A stretch of DNA of 34,235 nucleotides from Flavobacteriia bacterium (GTDB lineage: Bacteria > Bacteroidota > Bacteroidia > Flavobacteriales > Flavobacteriaceae): the NCBI GenBank assembly GCA_018500075.1, contig JAHBAN010000253.1, positions 1 through 34,235 of the forward strand, read 5' to 3'. Positions 1 to 7,881 of this stretch are shown piece after piece (position 1 is the first letter of the stretch; each line of letters starts with the position of its first letter). Made by a program: the position numbers and the translations under genes. The notes under the pieces are model-generated. The model saw nothing but the letters and a program-made list of their open reading frames with translations. It ran no database searches and was not told where the DNA came from.

Positions 1-645
1 GAGATCGCCACGCTGCTGGAGGCGCAGGGCTATGGCGCGGACCGTATCGTCATTGACCCGTCTGTTGTGCGCGGGCTTGGCTATTACACCGGCCCGGTTT
101 TTGAGGCCGAGTTGACCTTTGAAATTCTGGATGAGAAGGGCCGCAAGCGGCAGTTTGGCTCTGTTGCGGGGGGCGGGCGCTATGACGATCTGGTCAAGCG
201 CTTTACCGGGCAGGCTGTGCCGGCCACCGGCGTTTCGATCGGGGTTGACCGCTTGCTGGCGGCGCTGCGCGAGAAGGGGCGGATCGGCGGCAAGGCGGTT
301 GGGCCTGTTGTTGTGACTGTCATGGATAAGGCGCGGATGGCGGAGTATCAGGGCATGGTGGCCGAGCTGCGCCAAGCGGGGATCCGCGCCGAAGTCTATC
401 TCGGGAATCCCAAGAGCTTTGGCAACCAGCTCAAATATGCGGACAAGCGGGAAAGCCCTGTGGCCGTCATTGCGGGCAGTGACGAGGCCGAGCGCGGTGT
501 GGTGCAGATCAAGGATCTGATTTTGGGCGCGAAGATTGCCGAGAATGCCACGCATGAGGAGTGGAAAGAGCGGCCCAGCCAGTTTGAAGTGCCGCGGGAT
601 GCGCTTGTGGCCAAGGTGCGCGAAATTCTGGATGGGCAGGGCTGA
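1..645 (+). CDS. hisS: Histidyl-tRNA synthetase, C-terminal part (5' end outside window)
   Basis: Class II synthetase that charges tRNA-His with histidine in the cytoplasm. The reading frame is open from the first base of the window, so only the last 214 codons are present; the N-terminal catalytic portion lies upstream. The fragment contains the histidine-binding loop RGLGYYTGPVFE, the GGGRYDDL segment and class II motif 3 (GVSIGVDRLL). About 100 residues of alpha/beta anticodon-binding domain follow. The TGA stop is two bases before the ATG of hisZ, so the two genes are probably co-transcribed and translationally coupled. HisS and HisZ are paralogues and both show the GGRYD element, but only this one keeps an intact motif 3 and an anticodon-binding domain, which settles which is the true synthetase. 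Confidence 0.96.
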   Translation, partial: EIATLLEAQGYGADRIVIDPSVVRGLGYYTGPVFEAELTFEILDEKGRKRQFGSVAGGGRYDDLVKRFTGQAVPATGVSIGVDRLLAALREKGRIGGKAVGPVVVTVMDKARMAEYQGMVAELRQAGIRAEVYLGNPKSFGNQLKYADKRESPVAVIAGSDEAERGVVQIKDLILGAKIAENATHEEWKERPSQFEVPRDALVAKVREILDGQG

Positions 646-647
646 GG

Positions 648-1736
648 ATGTCTGAGGGATTGGCGAAACGGGCCGAGGCGGCGCGGGTTCGGGCTATGTT
701 TGAGGCGGCGGGGGCTTTGCCTGTGGAGGCGGCGGTTTTGCAGCCAGCGGAGCTGTTGCTCGACCTTTATGGCGAGGATATCCGCGCGCGGGCCTATGTG
801 ACGTCGGATGCTTTGCGCGGAGAGCAGATGTTGCGGCCCGATTTTACTGTGCCGGTGGTGCAGATGCATATGCAGCACGGCGCGGAGCCGGCGCGTTATA
901 CCTATTCGGGTGAAGTGTTTCGCCGTCAGGAAGACGACGCGAGCCGCGCCAATGAATATCTTCAGGTCGGCTATGAAATCTTTGAGCGCACGGCGCCGCA
1001 TGAGGCGGATGCGGAAGTCTTTGCGCTGATCTCATCGGTGTTGCGCGGTCTGCCTGTGCGCGCGGCGACAGGGGACATCGGAATTCTCATGGCGGCGGTC
1101 GACGGGCTGAACACGACCGAGCGGCGCAAGGCGGCTTTGCGGCGCCATATCTGGCGGCCACGGCGCTTTCGCGCTTTGATCGAGCGCTTTTCGGGGCGGG
1201 TGGATGTGCCGGCCAGCCGTGTCGCCTTGCTGGCGGCGCAAGATGCTTTTGCCGAGGCGGGGCCAGCCATCGGGCTGCGCGCGCGGCGCGAGGTCGAGGC
1301 GCGGATCGAGGCGCTGCGCGAGGATGCGGCGGCCGGGCCGCTCGCACCGCAGGATGTCGAGCTGTTGGAGGCGATTTTGGCGGTGCAGGAGACCCTGCCC
1401 AATGCGGTCGAGCAGCTCAGCGATATTGCGGTGGACCTGCCGGCGATTGCGGAGGCTGTTGAGGGGCTGGCCAAGCGCACGCGCGCCCTTGCGGCGCGCG
1501 GTGTGGATGTGGCGCAGCTTGCGTTTGAGGCGAGCTACGGGCGCGCCTCGATGGAGTATTATGACGGGTTTGTCTTCGGGTTTTATGCCGAGGCGCGGGC
1601 CGATCTGCCGCCTGTGGCGAGTGGCGGGCGCTATGATGCGCTCACCCGACAGCTCGGGCAGGGCGCGGAGATCCCGGCGGTCGGGGGCGTTGTGCGCCCC
1701 GGCCTGATGCTGGGCCTGAAGGAGGGCAGCTTATGA
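648..1736 (+). CDS. hisZ: ATP phosphoribosyltransferase regulatory subunit
   Basis: HisZ is a catalytically dead HisS paralogue that forms the hetero-octamer with short-form HisG and carries histidine feedback inhibition for the first step of histidine synthesis. The 362-residue product shows a degenerate class II fold. LRPDFTVPVVQMHM stands in place of motif 2, RRQEDDASRANEYLQVGYE follows, and ASGGRYDAL lies near the C terminus. The HisS anticodon-binding domain is missing, as expected for HisZ. The ATG follows the hisS stop by two bases, with GAGG in the overlapping context as a weak ribosome site. The end overlaps hisG by four bases (ATGA). The neighbouring short HisG requires exactly this partner, which supports the call. 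Confidence 0.94.
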   Translation: MSEGLAKRAEAARVRAMFEAAGALPVEAAVLQPAELLLDLYGEDIRARAYVTSDALRGEQMLRPDFTVPVVQMHMQHGAEPARYTYSGEVFRRQEDDASRANEYLQVGYEIFERTAPHEADAEVFALISSVLRGLPVRAATGDIGILMAAVDGLNTTERRKAALRRHIWRPRRFRALIERFSGRVDVPASRVALLAAQDAFAEAGPAIGLRARREVEARIEALREDAAAGPLAPQDVELLEAILAVQETLPNAVEQLSDIAVDLPAIAEAVEGLAKRTRALAARGVDVAQLAFEASYGRASMEYYDGFVFGFYAEARADLPPVASGGRYDALTRQLGQGAEIPAVGGVVRPGLMLGLKEGSL

Positions 1737-2425
1737 GCCTGAAGCTGGGTGTGCCCTCAAAAGGGCGGTTGATGGAAAAGACGTTTGACTGGTTTGCCGA
1801 GCGCGGCGTGCGCCTTGCGCTGGCCGGGGGCGAGCGGGAATATGCGGGCCGTGTGGACGGGATCGAGGGGATCGAGCTTGTGCTTCTGTCGGCCGGAGAA
1901 ATTCCGCGCGAGCTGGCGGCGGGGCGTATCCACCTCGGCGTGACGGGCACCGATCTGATCCGCGAGAAACTGGGCCAATGGGAGCAGCGGGTCGAGGCGC
2001 TGGCGGAGCTTGGCTTTGGTCATGCCGATCTGATCATTGCGGTGCCGCAGTGCTGGGTGGATGTGGACACGATGGACGACCTTGACGCCGCCGCCGCCGC
2101 CTTCCGTGCCGAGCATGGCTTTCGCCTCAGGATTGCCACCAAATATCACCGCCTTGTGCGGGAGTATCTGCGCGATTGTGGTGTGGCCGATTACCAGCTT
2201 GTCGACAGTCAGGGCGCGACCGAGGGGACCGTCAAAAACGAGACAGCCGAAGCCGTGGCCGATATCACCTCGACGGGCGATACGCTGCGCGCCAACCATC
2301 TCAAAATATTGAGTGACGGGCTGATCCTGCGCAGCTCGGCGACGCTTTACCGTGCGCGCAACGCCGAGATGACGGCGGAGGCGCGGGCCGCGCTGGCCAC
2401 GCTTCAGGCGCGGCTTGAGCTTTGA
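1733..2425 (+). CDS. hisG: ATP phosphoribosyltransferase, short form (catalytic subunit)
   Basis: Catalyses ATP + PRPP to phosphoribosyl-ATP, the committed step of histidine biosynthesis. The 230-residue length is that of the short HisG class, which lacks the C-terminal regulatory domain and depends on HisZ. Visible elements are the N-terminal VPSKGRLMEKT segment, the VTGTDLI motif near residue 70 and the PRPP-binding loop DITSTGDTLRAN starting at D177. It overlaps hisZ by four bases, so hisS-hisZ-hisG forms one coupled unit. The operon faces the next gene tail to tail across 50 bases. I see no convincing intrinsic terminator in that gap. Confidence 0.95.
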   Translation: MSLKLGVPSKGRLMEKTFDWFAERGVRLALAGGEREYAGRVDGIEGIELVLLSAGEIPRELAAGRIHLGVTGTDLIREKLGQWEQRVEALAELGFGHADLIIAVPQCWVDVDTMDDLDAAAAAFRAEHGFRLRIATKYHRLVREYLRDCGVADYQLVDSQGATEGTVKNETAEAVADITSTGDTLRANHLKILSDGLILRSSATLYRARNAEMTAEARAALATLQARLEL

Positions 2426-2475
2426 GGGCGGCCCTGCGGGGCGGGTCTTTGAGGCCCAAAAGCGGGCGGGCGCGG

Positions 2476-2907
2476 CTATAGCACGCCGATATCGGCCAGC
2501 GCCCCTGCCAGCTCTGCGGGAAGGGCCTCTTCTGTGGCGCGGTCGGCGGCAAGATCGATTGGCGCGTCCTCGGGCTTGAGGTAGCGCCAGCCCTGAAAGG
2601 GGCGTTTGAGCGCGGCGGCGGTGCGGATGATTTGCGGATCCAGCAGAAAGGCGCAGCGGCGGATACCGTCTTCGCCGATCAGCTCTTCAAAGCCGAGCAC
2701 CCTTTGGCGCGCCTGAATAGAGCCTTTGATAACCCAGTAGACGCTGCCGCCTGCGAGAATCTCGTCTTCGCGTTTGGGCCACATCCGGGTGATGTGAAAA
2801 GGCAGGCCCTTCGGGTGGGCCGCGGCGCGGCTTTTTTGCCAAGCGCGCAGGGAGTCGATTGACTCGGTGCCCACACTCAGCTTCACAATATGTATTATAT
2901 TCTTCAT
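2476..2907 (-). CDS. Conserved hypothetical protein, DUF1489-like
   Basis: A 143-residue protein on the minus strand. The start IIHIVKLSVG, the AWQ segment near residue 23 and the central stretch around ITRMWPKREDEI and GGSVYWVIKG resemble the alphaproteobacterial DUF1489 family, whose function is unknown. That family assignment is from memory of the motif pattern, not a search. There is no signal peptide and no membrane segment, so it is probably cytosolic. The first eight codons are AT-rich, unlike the rest of the gene. No Shine-Dalgarno sequence precedes the ATG. A promoter-like pair sits so close upstream that the message may be leaderless (see separate entry). It converges with hisG and diverges from nrdJ. 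Confidence 0.8.
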   Translation of the reverse strand: MKNIIHIVKLSVGTESIDSLRAWQKSRAAAHPKGLPFHITRMWPKREDEILAGGSVYWVIKGSIQARQRVLGFEELIGEDGIRRCAFLLDPQIIRTAAALKRPFQGWRYLKPEDAPIDLAADRATEEALPAELAGALADIGVL

Positions 2908-2943
2908 ATAGTAACTCTATATATGGTAGTGTGTCGGGGTAAA
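2908..2943 (-). promoter_or_regulatory. Candidate promoter of the DUF1489 gene, possibly giving a leaderless mRNA
   Basis: Read on the minus strand, TTTACC (2943-2938) and TATAGA (2921-2916) are separated by 16 bases. The -10-like hexamer ends eight bases before the ATG at 2907, so transcription would begin at or next to the start codon. No purine-rich ribosome site is present. This is an inference from hexamer similarity; the local AT-richness makes chance TATA matches more likely. Confidence 0.45.
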
Positions 2944-2990
2944 CCTGATTCTTCCAATCACGTTATCTCTTGCAAGGGCGTGTTTGGGGT

Positions 2991-3019
2991 TTGACCCGCC
3001 TTTGTGCGATGCGTAGTTT
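2991..3019 (+). promoter_or_regulatory. Candidate sigma-70 type promoter of nrdJ
   Basis: TTGACC (2991-2996) and TAGTTT (3014-3019) are separated by 17 bases, about 58 bases before the nrdJ ATG. The -35 hexamer is close to consensus and the -10 is weak. GGGGAC about nine bases before the ATG would serve as the ribosome site. Confidence 0.4.
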
Positions 3020-3077
3020 AACATCCTTGCCACATCTGATGACACGACGAAATCACATAAGACCTGGGGACTATTGA

Positions 3078-5366
3078 ATGAGCCGTTTTTCTGCGCCGAT
3101 CGCCGAGCAAATCTGGGATATGAAGTATCGCTTCAAAGATGCGGAGGGCACAGCGCTTGACCGCACGGTTGAAGACACATGGCGCCGCATTGCGCGCTCT
3201 TTGGCCGAAGTGGAAGACGACAAGGCGCATTGGGAAGATGTGTTTTATGCGGCGCTTGAGGACTTCAAGTTTTTGCCAGCCGGACGGATCACCGCAGGGG
3301 CGGGCACAGAGCGGTCTGTGACCCTGTTCAACTGCTTTGTCATGGGGACGGTGCCCGACAGCATGGCCGGGATTTTTGATATGCTCAAGGAGGCCGCGCT
3401 CACCATGCAGCAGGGCGGCGGCATTGGCTATGACTTTTCCACCATTCGCCCCAAGGGCGCGGATGTGCTCGGGGTTGCGGCGGATGCCTCGGGGCCTTTG
3501 AGCTTCATGGATGTCTGGGATGCGATGTGCCGCACGATTATGTCTGCGGGCAGCCGCCGGGGCGCTATGATGGCCACCATGCGCTGTGATCACCCCGATA
3601 TCGAAGCCTTTATCACCGCGAAATCAGACGCCGCGCGCCTGCGGATGTTCAATATGTCTGTGCTGGTCACCGACCCGTTTATGGACGCGGTGAAGGCGGG
3701 CAAGAGCTGGGATCTGACATTTAACGGCAAGGTCTATCACACGCTCGAGGCGCGTGATCTTTGGAACAAGATCATGAAGGCGACCTATGATTACGCCGAG
3801 CCGGGCGTTATTTTTATCGACCGTATCAACCAGATGAACAATCTCAACTATTGTGAAACGATTGCCGCGACAAACCCCTGCGGCGAGCAGCCTTTGCCGC
3901 CCTATGGCGCCTGTTTGCTTGGCTCGATCAACCTTGCAAAGCTCGTGGCTGCGCCGTTTGAGGAGGGCGCCGAGCTTGATGTGAGCGAGCTTGAGGCGCT
4001 TGTGGCGGCGGCTGTGCGGATGATGGACAATGTGGTGGATGCCTCGAAGTTTCCGCTTGAGGCGCAGCGTCAGGAAGCACAGGCCAAGCGCCGGATCGGT
4101 CTCGGGGTTACGGGGCTGGCCGATGCTTTGCTGATGGTCGGGCTTGAGTATGGCACGGATGAAGCCGCGGCGCAGACAGAGGCCTGGCTTCACGCTGTGG
4201 CGCGGGCCTCTTATCGTGCGTCTGTGGCGCTGGCCAAGGAAAAGGGCGCTTTTCCGCTGTTTGACGCCGAGAAATATCTTGCCAGCGGTGCGATGCAGCA
4301 GATGGACGCGGATGTGCGGGCCGAGATTGCCGAGCACGGTATTCGCAACGCGCTGCTGACGTCTATCGCGCCGACGGGCACGATCAGCCTTTATGCGGGC
4401 AATGTCAGCTCCGGGATCGAGCCCGTCTTTGCCTATGCCTACAAGCGTAAGGTTTTGCAAAAAGACGGTTCGCGCACGGAAGAGGAAGTTGTGGACTATG
4501 CTGTGGCGCTCTGGCGTGAAAAATTTGGCGACAAGGCGCTGCCTGACTATTTTGTCAACGCCCAGACGCTTGCCCCGAGCGCTCATGTGAAGATGCAGGC
4601 GGCGGCGCAGAAATGGATCGACAGTTCGATTTCCAAGACGATCAACTGCCCTGAAGATATCGATTTTGACGCCTTCAAGGATGTGTATATGCAGGCTTGG
4701 GACACGGGCTGTAAGGGCTGCACGACCTATCGCCCCAATGATGTGACAGGCTCGGTTTTGTCTGTGAGCGAGGGCGAGGCGAAGGCGCCCGAAGTTGTGG
4801 CCAATACCGACGCCGAGCCGCAGCAGCCGCATGGGGATGTGATCTATATGGCCGAGCCTTTGGAGCGGCCCAAGGAGCTGGAAGGCGCGACCTATAAGCT
4901 GCGCTGGCCCGACAGTGAACACGCGATTTACCTCACGGTGAATGATGTGGTGATCGGCGGGCATCGCCGGCCCTTTGAAGTCTTTATCAACTCCAAGAAC
5001 ATGGAGCATTTTGCCTGGACCGTGGCGCTGACGCGGATGATTTCGGCAGTGTTCCGTCGCGGGGGCGATGTGAGCTTTGTTGTTGAGGAGCTGAAGGCGG
5101 TGTTTGATCCGCGCGGCGGCGCGTGGATGGGCGGGAAGTATATCCCGTCGATCCTTGCGGCGATTGGCGGGGTGATCGAAAAGCATATGATCTCGATCGG
5201 CTTTATCGAAGGCGAAGGCATGGGCCTCAAGCAGGACCCGACCTCGTCTGTTGTGGGGCTGGATGCACCGCGCGGCAAGAGCTGCCCGAGCTGTGGGCAG
5301 TTTGATATGCGCATGGTGGAAGGCTGTATGACCTGCGCGAGCTGTGGCCATAGCAAATGTGGCTAA
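3078..5366 (+). CDS. nrdJ: Adenosylcobalamin-dependent (class II) ribonucleoside-diphosphate reductase
   Basis: Reduces ribonucleotides to deoxyribonucleotides with a thiyl radical generated from adenosylcobalamin, independent of oxygen. The 762-residue product has the class II/class I fold signatures. FNCFVMG carries the N-terminal redox cysteine C86. QQGGGIGYDFS follows. The active-site loop NPCGEQPLPPYGAC gives N266, C268 (radical cysteine), E270 and C279 with exact family spacing (C to C +11). The C terminus ends in a four- to five-cysteine cluster (CPSCGQ, CMTCASCGHSKC), typical of the redox-active or zinc tail of NrdJ. The gene stands alone between a divergent DUF1489 gene and a strong terminator. 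I see no cobalamin riboswitch upstream. The length fits the short NrdJ class rather than the roughly 1200-residue form of some alphaproteobacteria. Confidence 0.96.
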   Translation: MSRFSAPIAEQIWDMKYRFKDAEGTALDRTVEDTWRRIARSLAEVEDDKAHWEDVFYAALEDFKFLPAGRITAGAGTERSVTLFNCFVMGTVPDSMAGIFDMLKEAALTMQQGGGIGYDFSTIRPKGADVLGVAADASGPLSFMDVWDAMCRTIMSAGSRRGAMMATMRCDHPDIEAFITAKSDAARLRMFNMSVLVTDPFMDAVKAGKSWDLTFNGKVYHTLEARDLWNKIMKATYDYAEPGVIFIDRINQMNNLNYCETIAATNPCGEQPLPPYGACLLGSINLAKLVAAPFEEGAELDVSELEALVAAAVRMMDNVVDASKFPLEAQRQEAQAKRRIGLGVTGLADALLMVGLEYGTDEAAAQTEAWLHAVARASYRASVALAKEKGAFPLFDAEKYLASGAMQQMDADVRAEIAEHGIRNALLTSIAPTGTISLYAGNVSSGIEPVFAYAYKRKVLQKDGSRTEEEVVDYAVALWREKFGDKALPDYFVNAQTLAPSAHVKMQAAAQKWIDSSISKTINCPEDIDFDAFKDVYMQAWDTGCKGCTTYRPNDVTGSVLSVSEGEAKAPEVVANTDAEPQQPHGDVIYMAEPLERPKELEGATYKLRWPDSEHAIYLTVNDVVIGGHRRPFEVFINSKNMEHFAWTVALTRMISAVFRRGGDVSFVVEELKAVFDPRGGAWMGGKYIPSILAAIGGVIEKHMISIGFIEGEGMGLKQDPTSSVVGLDAPRGKSCPSCGQFDMRMVEGCMTCASCGHSKCG

Positions 5367-5427
5367 CGGCCCGCGGCTGATGGGGTTTCTGCCCAGCTTG
5401 GGGCCGAGATTTGAGCCGGAGAGTTTG

Positions 5428-5463
5428 ACCGCCGACATTGAAAACTGTCGGCGGTTTTCTTTT
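5428..5463 (+). terminator. Rho-independent terminator of nrdJ
   Basis: CCGCCGACA (5429-5437) pairs perfectly with TGTCGGCGG (5446-5454), extended by A5428-T5455, around an eight-base loop. TTTTCTTTT follows directly. It lies 62 bases after the nrdJ stop. Confidence 0.88.
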
Positions 5464-5550
5464 GCAAACAGTGGCTTGCGGGATAATTTGTGCGCTCCCG
5501 TCACGGCCTGATGCTTTGGCGGGGCGGGGTTGGGTTTGCAGGCTAATTAA

Positions 5551-5567
5551 TAAATCAGATTGATTTA
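5551..5567. promoter_or_regulatory. Inverted repeat upstream of the ROK regulator, probable operator
   Basis: TAAATCA-GAT-TGATTTA is a perfect 7+7 inverted repeat with a three-base spacer, in an AT-rich patch 67 bases before the likely ROK start. ROK regulators often bind AT-rich palindromes and control their own promoters. Binding by this particular regulator is an inference. Confidence 0.5.
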
Positions 5568-5633
5568 CTAATTGACAGGGCCGCGTGAATCAGGGAGAGA
5601 TGCCGCCAAATCGGTTTGCGTCTGAAGGGCCTT

Positions 5634-6878
5634 ATGTCATTTGATTCTCACAGCAGCGCGGCGTCACAGCCTTCTCCCGCCGGGGTGGGGCAGGCGATCC
5701 GCGGCTCAAACCAGAGCGGGGTGCGCGCCTATAACGAGCGCCTTGTGCTGTCGATCATCCGGCAGGCGGGGCCGCTGCCCAAGGCGGCGATCGCGCGTTT
5801 GACGGGGCTGTCGGCGCAAACTGTCTCTGTGATCATGCGGGCTTTGGAGAGCGACGGGCTGCTTGCCAAGGGAACGCCTTTGCGCGGCAAGGTGGGCCAG
5901 CCCTCCGTGCCTATGGGGCTGGCGGCGGATGGTGTGTATTTTCTCGGGTTGAAAGTCGGGCGGCGCGGCACAGAGCTATTGCTCAGTGATTTTCTGGGCG
6001 AGGTGTGTGCCCATCATCGCAAATCCCACGAGCATCTGACGCCCGACAGCGCAGTGGCTTTTGCAAATGAGACAATCCGGGCTTTTCTGGCAGAGATGCC
6101 GGCGGAGCGTGTTGCGCGTGTTGCGGGCCTCGGGATCGCTTTACCGTTTCGGATGTGGGACTGGGTCGATCCGGCCAATCCGGCCACGGCGTCGCTTGCC
6201 CAGTGGCGCACCCGTGACATTGCCGCCGAGATCGGCGCGGCATGGGACTTTCCTGTTTACCTTTGCAATGATGCCTCTGCGGCCTGCGGCGCCGAGCTTG
6301 TTTTTGGCGCTTCGGGGGGCGCAGAGGACAGACCGCGGGACTTTCTCTATGTTTATATCGGCTATTTTGTCGGGGGCGGACTTGTGCTGGATGATATGCT
6401 TTACACCGGCAAAAGCGGCAATGCTGCGGCGCTCGGGTCTGTGCCGATTGTGACGCAGGCCGGGGAGAGGGGGCAGCTTGTGGATGTGGCGTCTTTGGTG
6501 ACGCTGGAAGAAATGTTGCGCGCGGCGGGCCATGAGAGCGCGCGGATATGGGAGCGGCAGGGCGATTGGGCCGCAGATGGGGCTGTGCTGGAGGCTTGGC
6601 TTGATCAGGCGGCGCACGGGCTTGCGCAGGCGATTGTGGCCTCGACCTGTCTGATTGATTTGACCTCGGTGCGCATCGACGGGTCGGTGCCGCAAGAGGT
6701 GCGGGCGGCTCTGGTGGCGCGCACGCGCAAGGCTCTGGCGGCGCTCACGGTTCCGGGGATCGAGCGCCCGCGCGTCGCAGAGGGGGCAATCGGCTTTGAT
6801 GCCAAGGCCTTGGGTGCGGCGAGCCTGCCGTTGTCTGACCGGTTTCTTGTGGACCGGGACGCGTTTTTGAAAGGGTGA
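5634..6878 (+). CDS. ROK-family transcriptional regulator
   Basis: A sugar-responsive repressor of the NagC/Mlc/XylR type. With the ATG at 5634 (GAAGGG five bases upstream) it has 414 residues; an in-frame TTG at 5616 adds only six. Residues about 33-90 form a winged helix-turn-helix (AAIARLTGLSAQTVSVIMRA). The remainder is the ROK fold, including LYVYIGYFVGGGLV and YTGKSGNAAALG. Two kinase features are missing. The phosphate-1 loop reads LKVGRRGTE without the DxGxT aspartate, and the zinc-binding CxCGxxGC motif after the GNAAALG helix is absent. It is therefore a regulator without kinase activity. It sits four bases before the fructokinase gene, so it probably senses mannitol, fructose or an Entner-Doudoroff intermediate and controls the following operon. 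The inducer is not visible in the sequence. Confidence 0.88.
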   Translation: MSFDSHSSAASQPSPAGVGQAIRGSNQSGVRAYNERLVLSIIRQAGPLPKAAIARLTGLSAQTVSVIMRALESDGLLAKGTPLRGKVGQPSVPMGLAADGVYFLGLKVGRRGTELLLSDFLGEVCAHHRKSHEHLTPDSAVAFANETIRAFLAEMPAERVARVAGLGIALPFRMWDWVDPANPATASLAQWRTRDIAAEIGAAWDFPVYLCNDASAACGAELVFGASGGAEDRPRDFLYVYIGYFVGGGLVLDDMLYTGKSGNAAALGSVPIVTQAGERGQLVDVASLVTLEEMLRAAGHESARIWERQGDWAADGAVLEAWLDQAAHGLAQAIVASTCLIDLTSVRIDGSVPQEVRAALVARTRKALAALTVPGIERPRVAEGAIGFDAKALGAASLPLSDRFLVDRDAFLKG

Positions 6879-6882
6879 GCCG

Positions 6883-7809
6883 ATGATTTTGTGCTGTGGT
6901 GAAGCTTTGGTTGATATGATCCCCACGCCCACTGTGAGCGGCGCTGACGGCTTTGTGCCCCATTGTGGCGGCGCGGTGTATAACACCTCGATCGGCCTTG
7001 GCCGGCTTGGCGTGCAAACGGGTATGTTGACGGGGCTTTCGAGCGATATGTTTGGCCAGCTTCTCAGCGCGGGCCTGCGCGCGAGTCAGGTCGATGTGAG
7101 CCATGTGATCCTGTCCGAGCGGCCCACAACGCTGGCCTTTGTGCGGCTGGTGGATGGCCATGCGACCTATGAGTTTTATGACGAAAACTCGGCCGGGCGG
7201 ATGCTTGGGCCTGAGGATATGCCGGCGCTGTCAAGCGAGGTTTCGGCGCTCTATTTTGGCGGGATCAGCCTTGCCTGCGAGCCAGCCGCCGACGCCTATG
7301 CCGAGCTGTTGGAGCGGAACGCCGGGGCGCAGGCTGTGATGCTCGATCCGAATATCCGCCCCGGATTTATCCGCGATATTGCGCGCTATCGGGCGCGGCT
7401 GGACCGTATGGTTGCGCTCGCGGATATTGTGAAAGTGTCCGACGAAGACCTCAACTGGATCACGCCGGAGCCTTTGTCGTTGCGCGAGAAAGTCGAGGGG
7501 CTTTGGGACAAGGGCGCCTCGCTTGTTATTCTCACTCGTGGCGGGGAGGGGGCGACAGGGTTTATGGCGGACGGCTGCGAGGTGCAGGTGCCTGCGCTCA
7601 AGGCCGATATTGTCGACACTGTCGGCGCGGGAGATACGTTTAACGCGGGCGTTATGGCCAAGCTGTCGGAACTGGGATGTTTGCACAAGGCGGGGCTTGC
7701 CCGGCTTGACCCCGAGAGTTTGCGCCTGGCTCTCAGCTATGGCGCGCGTGTGGCGGCGATTACGGTTTCACGGGCGGGCGCGAACCCGCCCTGGGCAAGC
7801 GAGCTTTAG
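6883..7809 (+). CDS. PfkB-family carbohydrate kinase, probable fructokinase
   Basis: Probably phosphorylates fructose to fructose 6-phosphate in the cytoplasm. The 308-residue protein begins ILCCGEALVDMIP, has the N-terminal PfkB glycine-rich region (CGGAVYNTSIGLGRLG), and carries PfkB signature 2, DTVGAGDTFNAG, with the catalytic base at D251. Four bases separate it from the ROK gene, whose last codons supply GGGTGAG as ribosome site. Fructose specificity is inferred from context: mannitol dehydrogenase and pgi in the same block need a fructose 6-phosphate step between them. The PfkB family also includes KDG kinase and ribokinase, so another hexose or keto-sugar substrate cannot be excluded from sequence alone. 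Confidence 0.85.
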   Translation: MILCCGEALVDMIPTPTVSGADGFVPHCGGAVYNTSIGLGRLGVQTGMLTGLSSDMFGQLLSAGLRASQVDVSHVILSERPTTLAFVRLVDGHATYEFYDENSAGRMLGPEDMPALSSEVSALYFGGISLACEPAADAYAELLERNAGAQAVMLDPNIRPGFIRDIARYRARLDRMVALADIVKVSDEDLNWITPEPLSLREKVEGLWDKGASLVILTRGGEGATGFMADGCEVQVPALKADIVDTVGAGDTFNAGVMAKLSELGCLHKAGLARLDPESLRLALSYGARVAAITVSRAGANPPWASEL

Positions 7810-7846
7810 GATGGCGGATCGTTTGGCCCTCTTTTCATTCAAGAAT

Positions 7847-7858
7847 GTTAGCGCTAAC
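7847..7858. promoter_or_regulatory. LacI-family-type operator between frk and gap
   Basis: GTTAGCGCTAAC is a perfect 12-base palindrome with a central CG step, the classic form of LacI/GalR-family operators. It lies in the 72-base gap between frk and gap, 23 bases before the gap ATG, and is followed by the ribosome site AAGGAG. It implies separate control of gap-zwf-edd-eda-pgi. The cognate regulator may be the LacI-type protein at 14581 or one encoded elsewhere. Confidence 0.65.
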
Positions 7859-7881
7859 CAATCTATGGTAAGGAGACGACT

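Noticed and set aside
2885..2929. Two possible NrdR boxes (2885-2900 and 2914-2929) upstream of nrdJ
   Set aside because: Each matches about 12 of 16 consensus positions, but the region is simply AT-rich. One lies inside the DUF1489 coding sequence, and both are far upstream of the candidate nrdJ promoter.
2908..3077. Cobalamin riboswitch before nrdJ
   Set aside because: No B12-box-like sequence is visible and the leader is too short for the full riboswitch fold.
3624..5504. Long minus-strand open frame (626 codons) opposite nrdJ
   Set aside because: It is a codon-bias shadow of nrdJ, rich in His and Arg, with no domain resemblance. The plus strand carries a clear catalytic enzyme.
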